Assembly (NCBI RefSeq): GCF_000429365.1
Contig: NZ_AUBS01000001.1
Location: forward strand, 496,001-560,000
Source: Pseudodonghicola xiamenensis DSM 18339
Lineage (GTDB): Bacteria > Pseudomonadota > Alphaproteobacteria > Rhodobacterales > Rhodobacteraceae
Length of the DNA: 64,000 nt
Direction: 5' to 3'
Part shown: one piece after another, positions 55,387 to 63,472 of the stretch
Numbering within the stretch: the stretch's first letter is position 1
Layout of the letters: each line of letters opens with the position of its first letter
Notes under the pieces: generated by a model
The model's input: only the letters and a program-made list of their open reading frames with translations
The model's database searches: none
Told to the model about the DNA's origin: nothing
Position numbers and translations under genes: made by a program

Positions 55387-56096
55387 TCGGCCGTCTTCAG
55401 CCGCATGTAGTCCAGCACCTCCGGATGCGGCAACACTAGGAAGGTCTCTGCCTCGATGGTCTTGAGGCAGGCCTCTGCCACCACCTCGGGAGCCAGCATG
55501 CCGTCCATGGCGGCAACGCCCTCCTCGTGGCCCCGGGTCATCTCGGACCGCACCGCCTGCGGGCAGAGCACCGACACCTTGATGCCCTGATCGCCATAGG
55601 TCAGCGCCAACCACTCGGCCAGGCCCACGGCGGCGTGTTTGGTGACACCATAGGGTGCCGATCCCACCTGATTCAGCAGTCCGGCGGCAGAGGCGGTGTT
55701 CAGCAGATAGCCACCGCCGCGCGCGGTCATCCGCGGCACCAGATGGCGTGCGGCCCAGACATGGGCCATGACGTTGATATCCCAGATCCGCTGCCAATCG
55801 TCATTCGGCACCTCGACGCCGCCGATCATCAGGATGCCGGCGTTCGAACAGAACAGGTCAATCGGCCCGATTTCGGCCTCGACCTTGTCGATCAGGCTGG
55901 CGATCTCGGCCTCGATCCCGACGTTGCAGCCCATGGCGACGCCGCCGATCTCTTCCGCCACCTTCTCGGCCCCGGCGAGGTTCAGATCAGCGCAAACCAC
56001 GCATTTGGCGCCGGCCTGGGCGAAACGTTGGGCCAATGCGGCGCCGATGCCGCTGGCCGCCCCGGTGACGACGACGATCTTGTCCTTGATATCCAT
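55314..56096 (-). CDS. SDR-family oxidoreductase (operon E, distal)
   Basis: A 260-residue classical SDR. VVVTGAASGIGAALAQRFA is the cofactor motif at the N-terminus, FCSNAGILMIGG holds the NAG, and the catalytic Ser, Tyr and Lys are in LNTASAAGLL and APYGVTKHAAVG. Substrate unknown. Its 3' end overlaps the amidohydrolase gene by 73 bases in antiparallel orientation. The start is 10 bp downstream of another SDR gene. Confidence 0.92.
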   Translation of the reverse strand: MDIKDKIVVVTGAASGIGAALAQRFAQAGAKCVVCADLNLAGAEKVAEEIGGVAMGCNVGIEAEIASLIDKVEAEIGPIDLFCSNAGILMIGGVEVPNDDWQRIWDINVMAHVWAARHLVPRMTARGGGYLLNTASAAGLLNQVGSAPYGVTKHAAVGLAEWLALTYGDQGIKVSVLCPQAVRSEMTRGHEEGVAAMDGMLAPEVVAEACLKTIEAETFLVLPHPEVLDYMRLKTADYDRWIGGMRKLNRRFGGRVEGKS

Positions 56097-56106
56097 GCTC
56101 TGCTCC

Positions 56107-56877
56107 TTATGCCCACATGTTCGACCCGCCGCAGACGGTCAGCGCCTGGCCAGTCATGTAACGGCTGGCGTCTGAGGCAAGAAAGACCGCCAAGCCTTTG
56201 AAATCTCCCGGTTCGCCAAGACGCCGCAGCGGGATCTCGGCGGTGATCTTGGCTGCGACCTCAGGCTTGTCCCACAGCTCGCGGGCAAAATCGGTGCGGA
56301 TCAGTCCAGGGCAGATGGCGTTGACGCGGATGCCCTTGGGGCCGAATTCCGCGGCCAGATTGCGCACCAGACCGATCAGAGCCAGTTTGGACATGCCATA
56401 GGTGCCCAGCGTCAGCGAGGGTTTGAACGCCCCGACGGAGGCGGTGAACATCATTGACCCCGTGCCCTTGGCCGCCATGTCCGGCGCCACCAGTTGCGCC
56501 AGCCAGAGGTTCGACTGGACGTTGGCCTTCATGGTCTTTTCATAAGCCTCGTCCGGGATTTCCGAGGTCGGGCCGTAATAGGGGTTCACCCCGGCATTGC
56601 CCACCACGATGTCGATCGGCCCCGCCTTGGCGCGCGCGGTGTCTACCAGCGCGGCAAGCTGATCCTTGTAGCCGACGTTGCAGGCCACCGGAATGGCGCG
56701 CTCAGCCCCCACAGCGGCGTTGATCTCGGCTGCGGCCTGGTCCAGCCGGTCCTGCTTGCGGGCTGAGATCACCACGGTGGCGCCCTGTTCGGCCAGTGCC
56801 GTCGCCATCTGCTGCCCCATGCCCTTTGACGCGCCGGTCAGCAGCGCGACTTTGCCGGAAAGGTCGAATAAATTCAT
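56107..56877 (-). CDS. SDR-family oxidoreductase (operon E, middle)
   Basis: A 256-residue classical SDR. ALLTGASKGMGQQMATALA is the cofactor motif, VGNAGVNPYYGPTSE holds the NAG, and the active-site residues are in MFTASVGAF and LGTYGMSKLALIG. The length and the C-terminal MTGQALTVCGGSNMW match the 3-oxoacyl/3-hydroxyacyl dehydrogenase group. It lies between the acyl-CoA ligase (29 bp upstream) and a second SDR. The pair may carry out successive oxidoreductions of one CoA intermediate. Confidence 0.92.
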   Translation of the reverse strand: MNLFDLSGKVALLTGASKGMGQQMATALAEQGATVVISARKQDRLDQAAAEINAAVGAERAIPVACNVGYKDQLAALVDTARAKAGPIDIVVGNAGVNPYYGPTSEIPDEAYEKTMKANVQSNLWLAQLVAPDMAAKGTGSMMFTASVGAFKPSLTLGTYGMSKLALIGLVRNLAAEFGPKGIRVNAICPGLIRTDFARELWDKPEVAAKITAEIPLRRLGEPGDFKGLAVFLASDASRYMTGQALTVCGGSNMWA

Positions 56878-56906
56878 GCGGGTATTCCTCGTTTCGTATT
56901 CTGATT

Positions 56907-58607
56907 TCAGGCTGGTTGCATGGCCAGACAGGCGGCCTGAAGGCCGCGCCGGTCGATCTTGTCGGTGGCACCACGGGGCAGGGGATCTGGCTGCATCCAG
57001 ATGCGTTCAGGCACCTTGAAATGGGCGATATGATCGCGCAGGAAGGCCTGGATATCGGCCTCTTTGATGCTGTGGCCCGGGCGCAGCTGCACGCAGGCGC
57101 CGACCACCTCTCCCAGCCGCTCGTGCGGCAGGGCAAAGGCGCAGGCCTCAGCCACGGCCGGATGCCGATGCAGCGCACCTTCGACGTCGAGACAGGCGAT
57201 ATTCTCACCTCCGCGGATGATGATGTTCTTCTTGCGGTCGACAATGGTGACGAAGCCGTCCTCGTCGATCTGGCCAAGATCGCCGGTCCGCAGCCAGCCA
57301 TCTTGCAGCGTGGCGGCAGTTTCGTCGGGTTTGTTCAAATAACACCGCATGTTGCAGGGGCTTTTTACAGTGATTTCACCCACGTCTCCGGGCGGCACAT
57401 CCTGTCCGGTCTCATCGAGAAAGCGCAGCTCCTGCACTGGCGGATAGAGGCGCCCGGCTGCGCCGGGTCGGCTAAGGTAATCCGCGCCCTGCATGCCGAT
57501 GCCCATGGCGTTGGTCTCGGTCATGCCCCAGCCAGTGGCAACTTCGGCCTGAGGAAAGCTCTGGTGCAATTCGGCCACCTGCGCGGCGGGCCGCTTGGCC
57601 CCGCCAGCGCCGATGTAATCCAAGGTCTCAAGCCGCGCGCCGAGCCGTTCCGCGGCTTGCAGCAAATCCGCGCTTTGGGTCGGAACCCCAAGAAAACGCG
57701 TTATTTTTTCGTCTTTGATCAGTTTGACGGCAGCGTCCGCATCCCAGCGGTCCATCACGACCAGCTTGGCTCCGGCCGGCAGGCTGAGCAGAAAGATCGG
57801 ATGGGTCGCAGTGACGTGAAACAGCGGCGTTGCCACCAGACCGACCGGACGCGGCGCCGGATCGGGCGAAACCTTGCCGGGGTTCAGCTTGGGCGCGATC
57901 AGCGTCGCCAGCAGCCAGCTGTAAACGGCATGGATCGCGCCGCGATGGGTCTGCACCACGCCCTTGGGCGCGCTGGTGGTACCCGAGGAATACATGATGG
58001 CGAAATCGTCATCGGGATGGATATCCGCATCCGGCCAGTCGGCCTGGGGCTGATCCGCCATCAGGCGGGAAAACCCTTGATCCGTGAGAGCTTCGGCATC
58101 ACGCACCCCAACCAGCGTCAACCCGCGATCCGCCGCCAGAGGTCGCAGCCGCTCAAGTCGTTTCCCATCGGCGAAGATCAACCGGACCTCGGCATCATCG
58201 ACCGCATAGGCAAGCTCTTCGGTGGTCCACCAGGCGTTCAGGAAGACGGCAATACCGCCCAGCGACACGGTGGCCATGAAGACCAGCAGCAGTTCGGGGC
58301 AGTTGCGCATGGCAATGCCGACACGGTCACCTTGGCCGATCCCGTAGCGATCCGCGAGAATGGCAGACACGCGCTTGATGTCATTGCAGAATTCATCATA
58401 GGTCCAGCGTTCGTCACCGAAGACCAAGTAATCCGCCGCGCCATTGTCCTGGGCCGTGCGCGCATGTTGCAACAAGTCCCGGATGGTCTGGGGCGTCTGG
58501 GTGAAGACCCGATAGGTGACACCGCGGATTTCGGCCTCGGCGGTTTCGAAGATCGGATTTTCGACCACGGCCTGCGCCACCGCGTCCTGAAGCGAGATCG
58601 CGGTCAT
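56907..58607 (-). CDS. Acyl-CoA ligase (class I adenylate-forming enzyme)
   Basis: A 566-residue ligase. The P-loop is YSSGTTSAPKGVVQTH near residue 187, GWGMTETNAMG is motif A5, RTGDLGQIDEDG and DRKKNIIIRGGENI are A7 and A8, and the catalytic lysine is in GATDKIDRRGL near the C-terminus. It activates a carboxylic acid with ATP and CoA; being the first gene of an operon with two SDRs and a shared operator, it is the best candidate for the entry step of the island's pathway. The ATG at 58607 follows GGGAG nine bases upstream and overlaps the stop of a small leader frame. Confidence 0.93.
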   Translation of the reverse strand: MTAISLQDAVAQAVVENPIFETAEAEIRGVTYRVFTQTPQTIRDLLQHARTAQDNGAADYLVFGDERWTYDEFCNDIKRVSAILADRYGIGQGDRVGIAMRNCPELLLVFMATVSLGGIAVFLNAWWTTEELAYAVDDAEVRLIFADGKRLERLRPLAADRGLTLVGVRDAEALTDQGFSRLMADQPQADWPDADIHPDDDFAIMYSSGTTSAPKGVVQTHRGAIHAVYSWLLATLIAPKLNPGKVSPDPAPRPVGLVATPLFHVTATHPIFLLSLPAGAKLVVMDRWDADAAVKLIKDEKITRFLGVPTQSADLLQAAERLGARLETLDYIGAGGAKRPAAQVAELHQSFPQAEVATGWGMTETNAMGIGMQGADYLSRPGAAGRLYPPVQELRFLDETGQDVPPGDVGEITVKSPCNMRCYLNKPDETAATLQDGWLRTGDLGQIDEDGFVTIVDRKKNIIIRGGENIACLDVEGALHRHPAVAEACAFALPHERLGEVVGACVQLRPGHSIKEADIQAFLRDHIAHFKVPERIWMQPDPLPRGATDKIDRRGLQAACLAMQPA

Positions 58608-58648
58608 GACTGAAGCTCCCGCAGATGCCGGGCGGTATTCTTGTGCAT
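58604..58648 (-). CDS. Possible 14-residue leader peptide before the acyl-CoA ligase
   Basis: The frame MHKNTARHLRELQS begins at an ATG preceded by GGGAGG with six bases between, the best ribosome site in this region. Its TGA overlaps the ligase ATG (ATGA). This geometry would couple translation of the ligase to the leader. No run of a single amino acid points to classic attenuation. It could also be chance. Confidence 0.4.
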   Translation of the reverse strand: MHKNTARHLRELQS

Positions 58649-58744
58649 GGTTGTCCTCCCAAACAAACCAAATCGGCGCCGATGAACTCGGCGCGACTCT
58701 TGCTCCTCTGATGCTAAGGTTAGACGGGATCGTCAGACGTGCCA

Positions 58745-58761
58745 ATACCGCACAACGGAAT
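58745..58761. promoter_or_regulatory. Candidate IclR operator, copy 3 (acyl-CoA ligase operon)
   Basis: ATACCGCACAACGGAAT matches copy 1 at 14 of 17 positions, and one of the three differences (C for T) restores the half-site symmetry. It lies about 140 bases upstream of the ligase start. Confidence 0.55.
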
Positions 58762-58923
58762 AGTGTTTCGCATGTTCGTGAGGGCGACATTCGGGCGTCA
58801 GCCAAAGCAGTGTTTCTGCGTAAAAGTGTTTTATATCAAAGATATTCATGGCACATCTAGCAGATGCATCACGCATAATAATTACATAATACTGATTATA
58901 GGAATTTGATATAGCTGCAGAAT

Positions 58924-58949
58924 GGGTGCCATGGGTTACCATGGCACCC
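58924..58949. terminator. Perfect 11-bp inverted repeat at the SulP 3' end
   Basis: GGGTGCCATGG-gtta-CCATGGCACCC lies 17 bases beyond the SulP stop. On the minus strand it has no T-tract; on the plus strand CTGTTTT follows. Probably a terminator. Confidence 0.6.
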
Positions 58950-58965
58950 CTGTTTTAACCCGTTA

Positions 58966-60738
58966 TCAGGCGACTGACAGCTTGTCGCCGCCCGCGTGCT
59001 CGCGCTCAATCAGCGCGACGAAAGCGTCATATTGCGACAGGAACACCTGGCCGCTGAGTTCGTCCAGGAAATGGCTGCATTTCAGCCGGTCCATCACCGG
59101 GCCCTTCACCTCGGACAGATGCAGCTCAATGCCTTGATCGGTCAGTCGCTGGTTGATCGCCTCAAGGGATTCCAGTGCGCTCAGGTCAACTTCGTTCACC
59201 GCGGAGCACATCAGAATGACGTGCTTGATCTCATCCCTGTTGCGATGGACGCGTGCCAGGATCAGATCCTCCATCCGTCGGGCATTGGCGAAATAGAGGC
59301 TTTCGTCGATCCTGAGCGTCAGCACGGCGGGATCGGTGATCACCTTGTGGCGCAGTACGTTGCGGAAATGCTGGCTGCCCGGCACTTGCCCGACCTCGGC
59401 CACATGCGGCCGTGAGGTCTTCCAGACGAACAGCGCCAGCGACACCAATACCCCGGCGGCCACGCCCACCTCGACCCCCACGCCCAGCGTCAGCAGAATG
59501 GTGACCAGAACGGCGGCGAAATCCGCCTTGGAATACCCCCAGGCCCGGGTCAGGATCGAGAGGTCCACCAGCGACAGCACCGCAACGATGATGGTGGCCG
59601 CCAGCGTCGCCTTGGGCAGGAAGAACAGCAGTGGCGTCAGCAGCAGCGCCGCCAGCAAAAGCCCCACGGCGGTAAAGGCGCCGGCGGCGGGCGTCTCGGC
59701 CCCCGCATCGAAGTTCACCACAGAGCGCGCGAACCCGCCGGTCACCGGATAGCCCCCCGACAGGCCCGAGGAGATATTGGCCGCCCCCAGCGCGATCAAC
59801 TCCTGGTTCGGTTCGATCCTCTGCTTGCGCTTGGCTGCCAGCGTTTGTGCGACCGACACGCTTTCAACATAGCCGATGATCGAGATCAGGATTGCCGGCA
59901 CCACCAGCGCCCCCAAAGTGCCGAAGTCGATGGTCGGCAGGCCCAGCGGCGGCAGCCCGGTCGGAACCTGGCCCACCACGGCGACACCGGCGCCCGGCAG
60001 TTCCAGCGCCCAGGCGGCAATGGTGGTGCCGATCACTGCAAAGACCGGCCCGACCCGCGCGGTGGTGGACGCGGCCTGTGCACTCATCCCGAAGGCGGAT
60101 TTCAGGACACCCGCCAACCCCTTGCGCACCCAGAACAGGAAGGCCAAGGCGATCAGCCCGATGACCAGGGTCGGCCAGTTCACGTTGGGCAGTTGCCGGC
60201 CGATTTCGATCAGGATTTCCGGCAAGGTGTGGCCGCCGGCTTTGATCCCTAGGATATGTTTCGCCTGGCTTGCCGCGATCAAAATCCCCGAAGCGGTGAT
60301 GAAGCCCGCAATCACCGGATGCGATAGGAAATTCGCCACCACCCCCAGCCGCAGCAGCCCCATGGCCAGCAGGATCACGCCAGAGACCAGCGCCAGCACG
60401 GCAGCGGCGGCGGTGTAATCTCCGATGGTTTCAAGCCCCAGAGGCGCCAGCGCCGAAGCCGTCATCAGCGACACCACCGCCACCGGCCCGACGGCCAAGG
60501 CCCGGCTGGTGCCGAAGACCGCATAGAACACCAAGGGTAGGATCGAGGCATAAAGCCCCACTTCTGCCGGCAACCCAGCCAGCAGCGCATAGGCCAGCGA
60601 CTGCGGGATCAGCATGATGGTAACGATCACAGCCGCGATCAGATCGCCGGTCAGGTCGGCCCGGCCATAGCGGCGGCCCCAGTCGAGGATCGGAAGATAG
60701 GATGTCAGCCGCGCCAGGCGGGAGGAAGACGTGGTCAA
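58966..60738 (-). CDS. SulP-family inorganic anion transporter with STAS domain
   Basis: About 590 residues. The membrane part opens LTGDLIAAVIVTIMLIPQSL and LPAEVGLYASILP, the SulP hallmark, and has 12-14 hydrophobic segments. The C-terminal STAS domain starts near residue 460 (VLTLRIDESLYFANARR, then VILMCSAVNEVDLSALESL). It moves sulfate, bicarbonate or another anion. I choose a TTG start at 60738 because AAGGAAAGGA precedes it; an upstream in-frame TTG at 60822 has no ribosome site. Not obviously linked to the catabolic island. Confidence 0.9.
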   Translation of the reverse strand: MTTSSSRLARLTSYLPILDWGRRYGRADLTGDLIAAVIVTIMLIPQSLAYALLAGLPAEVGLYASILPLVFYAVFGTSRALAVGPVAVVSLMTASALAPLGLETIGDYTAAAAVLALVSGVILLAMGLLRLGVVANFLSHPVIAGFITASGILIAASQAKHILGIKAGGHTLPEILIEIGRQLPNVNWPTLVIGLIALAFLFWVRKGLAGVLKSAFGMSAQAASTTARVGPVFAVIGTTIAAWALELPGAGVAVVGQVPTGLPPLGLPTIDFGTLGALVVPAILISIIGYVESVSVAQTLAAKRKQRIEPNQELIALGAANISSGLSGGYPVTGGFARSVVNFDAGAETPAAGAFTAVGLLLAALLLTPLLFFLPKATLAATIIVAVLSLVDLSILTRAWGYSKADFAAVLVTILLTLGVGVEVGVAAGVLVSLALFVWKTSRPHVAEVGQVPGSQHFRNVLRHKVITDPAVLTLRIDESLYFANARRMEDLILARVHRNRDEIKHVILMCSAVNEVDLSALESLEAINQRLTDQGIELHLSEVKGPVMDRLKCSHFLDELSGQVFLSQYDAFVALIEREHAGGDKLSVA

Positions 60739-60921
60739 AGAAGATCCTTTCCTTCTGTTCCGCGCGCCAACGCGGGGGCATATCCCCTGCCCTTCGGACG
60801 CCTGGCGCCAAGAGACAGTCAAAGCGGGATATCGAATACATATTACGTTTTCAATATATTTAGGGTGTTCCGATTGTGAAGGGGCGTTGCCAGCAGAATT
60901 GCCGCAGCCCCAAAATGACGA

Positions 60922-60944
60922 AAGGCCGGGGAAACCCCGGCCTT
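60922..60944 (-). terminator. Terminator of gcdH
   Basis: AAGGCCGGGG-aaa-CCCCGGCCTT is a perfect 10-bp stem with T-rich flanks on both sides, 26 bases beyond the gcdH stop. Confidence 0.85.
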
Positions 60945-60970
60945 TTCAAAATCTTATGATCCTGAAGCAA

Positions 60971-62188
60971 TCAGAAGAACGCCTGCAGTCCGGTCTGGGC
61001 CCGTCCCAGGATCAGCGCATGCACGTCATGGGTGCCCTCATAGGTGTTCACCGTCTCGAGGTTGATCATGTGGCGGATCACCTGGAATTCCAGGCTGATG
61101 CCGTTGCCGCCGTGCATGTCGCGCGCCATCCGGGCGATATCCAGCGCTTTGCCGCAGTTGTTGCGCTTGATGATGGAAATCATCTCGGGCGCCGCCTTGG
61201 CCTCGTCCATCAGCCGACCGACGCGCAGCGCCGCCTGCATTCCGAGCGAGATCTCGGTCTGCATCTCGGCCAGTTTCTTCTGATAGAGCTGGGTCTGTGC
61301 CAGCGGCTTGTTGAACTGCTTGCGGTCCAGGCCGTATTGGCGCGCCGCGTGCCAGCAGGCCTCGGCCGAGCCCATGACGCCCCAGGCGATGCCATAGCGC
61401 GCGCGGTTGAGGCAGCCGAACGGCCCCTTCAGCCCCTGCACATGCGGCAGCAGCGCATCCTCGCCGACTTCGACGCCTTCCATCACAATCTCGCCGGTGA
61501 TCGAGGCGCGCAGGCTGGCCTTGTTCTGGATCTTCGGCGCGCTGAGACCCTTCATGCCCTTCTCCAGCACGAAGCCGCGGATCTTGCCGTCATGGGCATC
61601 GGATTTCGCCCAGACCACGAAGACATCGGCGATCGGCGCGTTGGAGATCCACATCTTGGTGCCGGTCAGACGATAACCGCCGTCGATCTTCTCGGCCCGG
61701 GTCTTCATGCCGGCTGGGTCAGAGCCCGCATCCGGTTCGGTCAGGCCAAAGCAGCCGATATATTCGCCAGAGGCGAGCTTGGGCAGATATTTCATCCGCT
61801 GCTCTTCGCTGCCATAGGCATAGATTGGATACATCACCAGCGAGCTTTGCACCGACATCATCGAGCGATAGCCGCTATCGACCCGCTCGACCTCACGCGC
61901 GACCAGCCCGTAAGAGACATAGCCGGCGCCGATGCCGCCATATTGTTCCGGCACGGTGACGCCCAGCAGGCCCATCTCACCCATTTCGCGGAAGATTTCC
62001 GGATCGGTCTCTTCATTCTCGAAGGCGGTCAGCACCCGCGGCTGCAGCTTTTCCTGCGCATAGGTGCGGGCGCTGTCCGAGATCATGCGTTCTTCTTCGG
62101 TCAGCTGATCGACCAGGCGAAACGGATCGGCCCAGTCGAAAGACGACAGATCCGGGGCATCCTTGGCCTTGAGCGTCGGGGTAGTCAT
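60971..62188 (-). CDS. gcdH: Glutaryl-CoA dehydrogenase
   Basis: A 405-residue FAD enzyme that oxidises and decarboxylates glutaryl-CoA to crotonyl-CoA, the shared end of lysine, tryptophan and some benzoyl-type pathways. [17 protein letters not shown] is the FAD/substrate motif, [17 protein letters not shown] follows, and the catalytic Glu384 is in [29 protein letters not shown] is characteristic of GcdH rather than other acyl-CoA dehydrogenases. It is divergent from a LysR gene, the usual arrangement for its regulator. A terminator follows. Confidence 0.96.
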   Translation of the reverse strand: MTTPTLKAKDAPDLSSFDWADPFRLVDQLTEEERMISDSARTYAQEKLQPRVLTAFENEETDPEIFREMGEMGLLGVTVPEQYGGIGAGYVSYGLVAREVERVDSGYRSMMSVQSSLVMYPIYAYGSEEQRMKYLPKLASGEYIGCFGLTEPDAGSDPAGMKTRAEKIDGGYRLTGTKMWISNAPIADVFVVWAKSDAHDGKIRGFVLEKGMKGLSAPKIQNKASLRASITGEIVMEGVEVGEDALLPHVQGLKGPFGCLNRARYGIAWGVMGSAEACWHAARQYGLDRKQFNKPLAQTQLYQKKLAEMQTEISLGMQAALRVGRLMDEAKAAPEMISIIKRNNCGKALDIARMARDMHGGNGISLEFQVIRHMINLETVNTYEGTHDVHALILGRAQTGLQAFF

Positions 62189-62240
62189 GCGGAAAACCTC
62201 CTGGGGTCATATGTGTTTGTTCCTGTGCTATCACAGGGTT

Positions 62241-62288
62241 TTCGCAAGAAATAGCAAGACATTCGCATGGTTTCATGAGTAAATCGCA
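62241..62288. promoter_or_regulatory. Three (T/A)TCGCA repeats phased at 21 bp between gcdH and its LysR gene
   Basis: TTCGCA at 62241, TTCGCA at 62262 and ATCGCA at 62283 start exactly 21 bases apart, two helical turns, so all three lie on one face of the DNA. They fill the 103-bp divergent gap, and the last ends 3 bases before the LysR ATG. This suggests cooperative binding by the LysR regulator. Confidence 0.6.
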
Positions 62289-62291
62289 TAC

Positions 62292-63203
62292 ATGATTGCG
62301 CCGCGCCGATTCCTGCCCTCGATCGCCTCGCTCCGCGCCCTGGAGGCGCTGGACCGGCTCGGTTCCGCCTCCGCGGTGGCCGAGGAATTGGCACTGACCC
62401 AGAGCGCGGTCAGCCGGCAACTGCAGACGCTGGAAACCCAGATGGGGGTGGCGTTGATCCAGCGCAGCCGCAAACGGCTGACGCTGACCCCGGCAGCGCA
62501 GGACTATGTGGCCGAGATCCGCCCTGCCCTCCACCAGATCGCCCAGGCCTCGATGCGGTTGCAGGTGCCGCAGGTGGGCGGCGCGCTGAACCTCGCCATC
62601 CTGCCCGCCTTCGGGATGCGCTGGCTGATGCCGCGCCTGCCCGAATTCGCCCGCCTCCACCCTGAGGTGATCATCAACATGTCGACACGGCTGCATCCCT
62701 TCGCTTTCGCCAATGAACCCTTTGATGCCGCGATCCATTTCGGCACAGGCGACTGGCCGGGGACCGACCGGATGCTCCTGAAGTTCGAACAGATGCTGCC
62801 GGTCTGCGCCCCCTCGCTCTGGCAGGGGCGCACCACTGGCGATCCCCGTGCGCTGCTCTCCATGCCGCTCCTGCATATCCAGACCCGGCCGCGCGCCTGG
62901 CAGGAATGGTTCGCATTGAAAGGCGTGGCCAGCACGGGCCCGGTGCCCGGGACGGTCTATGACCAGTTCTCCGCCATCATCCAGGCGGCGCTGCACGGGC
63001 TCGGGGTGGCGCTGCTGCCAGATTATCTGGCCGAACAGGATCTGGCCTCGGGGCGGCTCGTCGCTCCCTGCGGCCCGCCGGTGGAGATGCAGGGCGCCTA
63101 TTACCTGGTCTGGCCGCAGGAAAAGGCAACGCATGGTCCTCTCAGCCTGTTTCGCACCTGGTTGGCGACCCAGGCGCAACCCGAGGATCTGCTGCCGCGC
63201 TGA
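62292..63203 (+). CDS. LysR-family regulator, probable activator of gcdH (GcvA/GcdR-like)
   Basis: A 303-residue LTTR. The N-terminal helix-turn-helix reads SASAVAEELALTQSAVSRQL at about residues 26-45, and the effector domain begins near residue 95. SLRALEALDRLGSASAVAE is the GcvA-subgroup opening. Regulators of this subgroup placed divergently from gcdH are known as GcdR and respond to glutarate or glutaryl-CoA; here that is inferred from position. The ATG at 62292 has no strong ribosome site. Confidence 0.9.
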   Translation: MIAPRRFLPSIASLRALEALDRLGSASAVAEELALTQSAVSRQLQTLETQMGVALIQRSRKRLTLTPAAQDYVAEIRPALHQIAQASMRLQVPQVGGALNLAILPAFGMRWLMPRLPEFARLHPEVIINMSTRLHPFAFANEPFDAAIHFGTGDWPGTDRMLLKFEQMLPVCAPSLWQGRTTGDPRALLSMPLLHIQTRPRAWQEWFALKGVASTGPVPGTVYDQFSAIIQAALHGLGVALLPDYLAEQDLASGRLVAPCGPPVEMQGAYYLVWPQEKATHGPLSLFRTWLATQAQPEDLLPR

Positions 63204-63250
63204 TCCCGGGCCCGGCGCGTGCCTTAGCAGCCTCCAGATCAGTCTCCAGC

Positions 63251-63272
63251 CTTTTTCTGGCTGAAAATATCC
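63251..63272 (+). repeat. Intergenic motif CTTTTTnTGGCTGnAAATATCC, copy 2
   Basis: Second copy of the block at 11511-11532, 20 of 22 bases identical. It lies 47 bases after the LysR stop and is followed directly by the perfect inverted repeat CGCCGGAG-g-CTCCGGCG (63274-63290). Confidence 0.7.
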
Positions 63273-63323
63273 CCGCCGGAGGCTCCGGCGGAGAGGCGTT
63301 CGTGGCGCTTTGCAGGGCCGGGT

Positions 63324-63341
63324 CCGGGGGAGCTCCCCCGG
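63324..63341. repeat. Perfect 18-bp palindrome
   Basis: CCGGGGGAGCTCCCCCGG is fully symmetrical. It is one of several GC-rich inverted repeats in the 269-bp gap between the convergent LysR and phoB genes. Confidence 0.6.
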
Positions 63342-63436
63342 GAGCCGGACTGGTCTGCCGGGACGTCAGGTGGCTGAGGAAACGCTCCACCGGGCGTCTC
63401 CGCGCGCCTTGCCCCTGGGCTCCGCCCGTTCGGCGC

Positions 63437-63463
63437 GGAAAACGGTCCACTGGACCGTTTTCC
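63437..63463 (-). terminator. Perfect 13-bp inverted repeat at the phoB 3' end
   Basis: GGAAAACGGTCCA-c-TGGACCGTTTTCC lies 9 bases beyond the phoB stop. The stem itself contains a TTTT on each strand. Probably a terminator. Confidence 0.65.
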
Positions 63464-63472
63464 GGGCGCGCT

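Larger units (their letters stand above)
58649..58965. other. Control region between the acyl-CoA ligase and SulP genes
   Basis: No gene is seen. It holds operator copy 3 (58745), an AT-rich tract at about 58820-58920 that stands out from the GC-rich surroundings, and the perfect inverted repeat at 58924-58949 next to the SulP stop. Confidence 0.55.
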
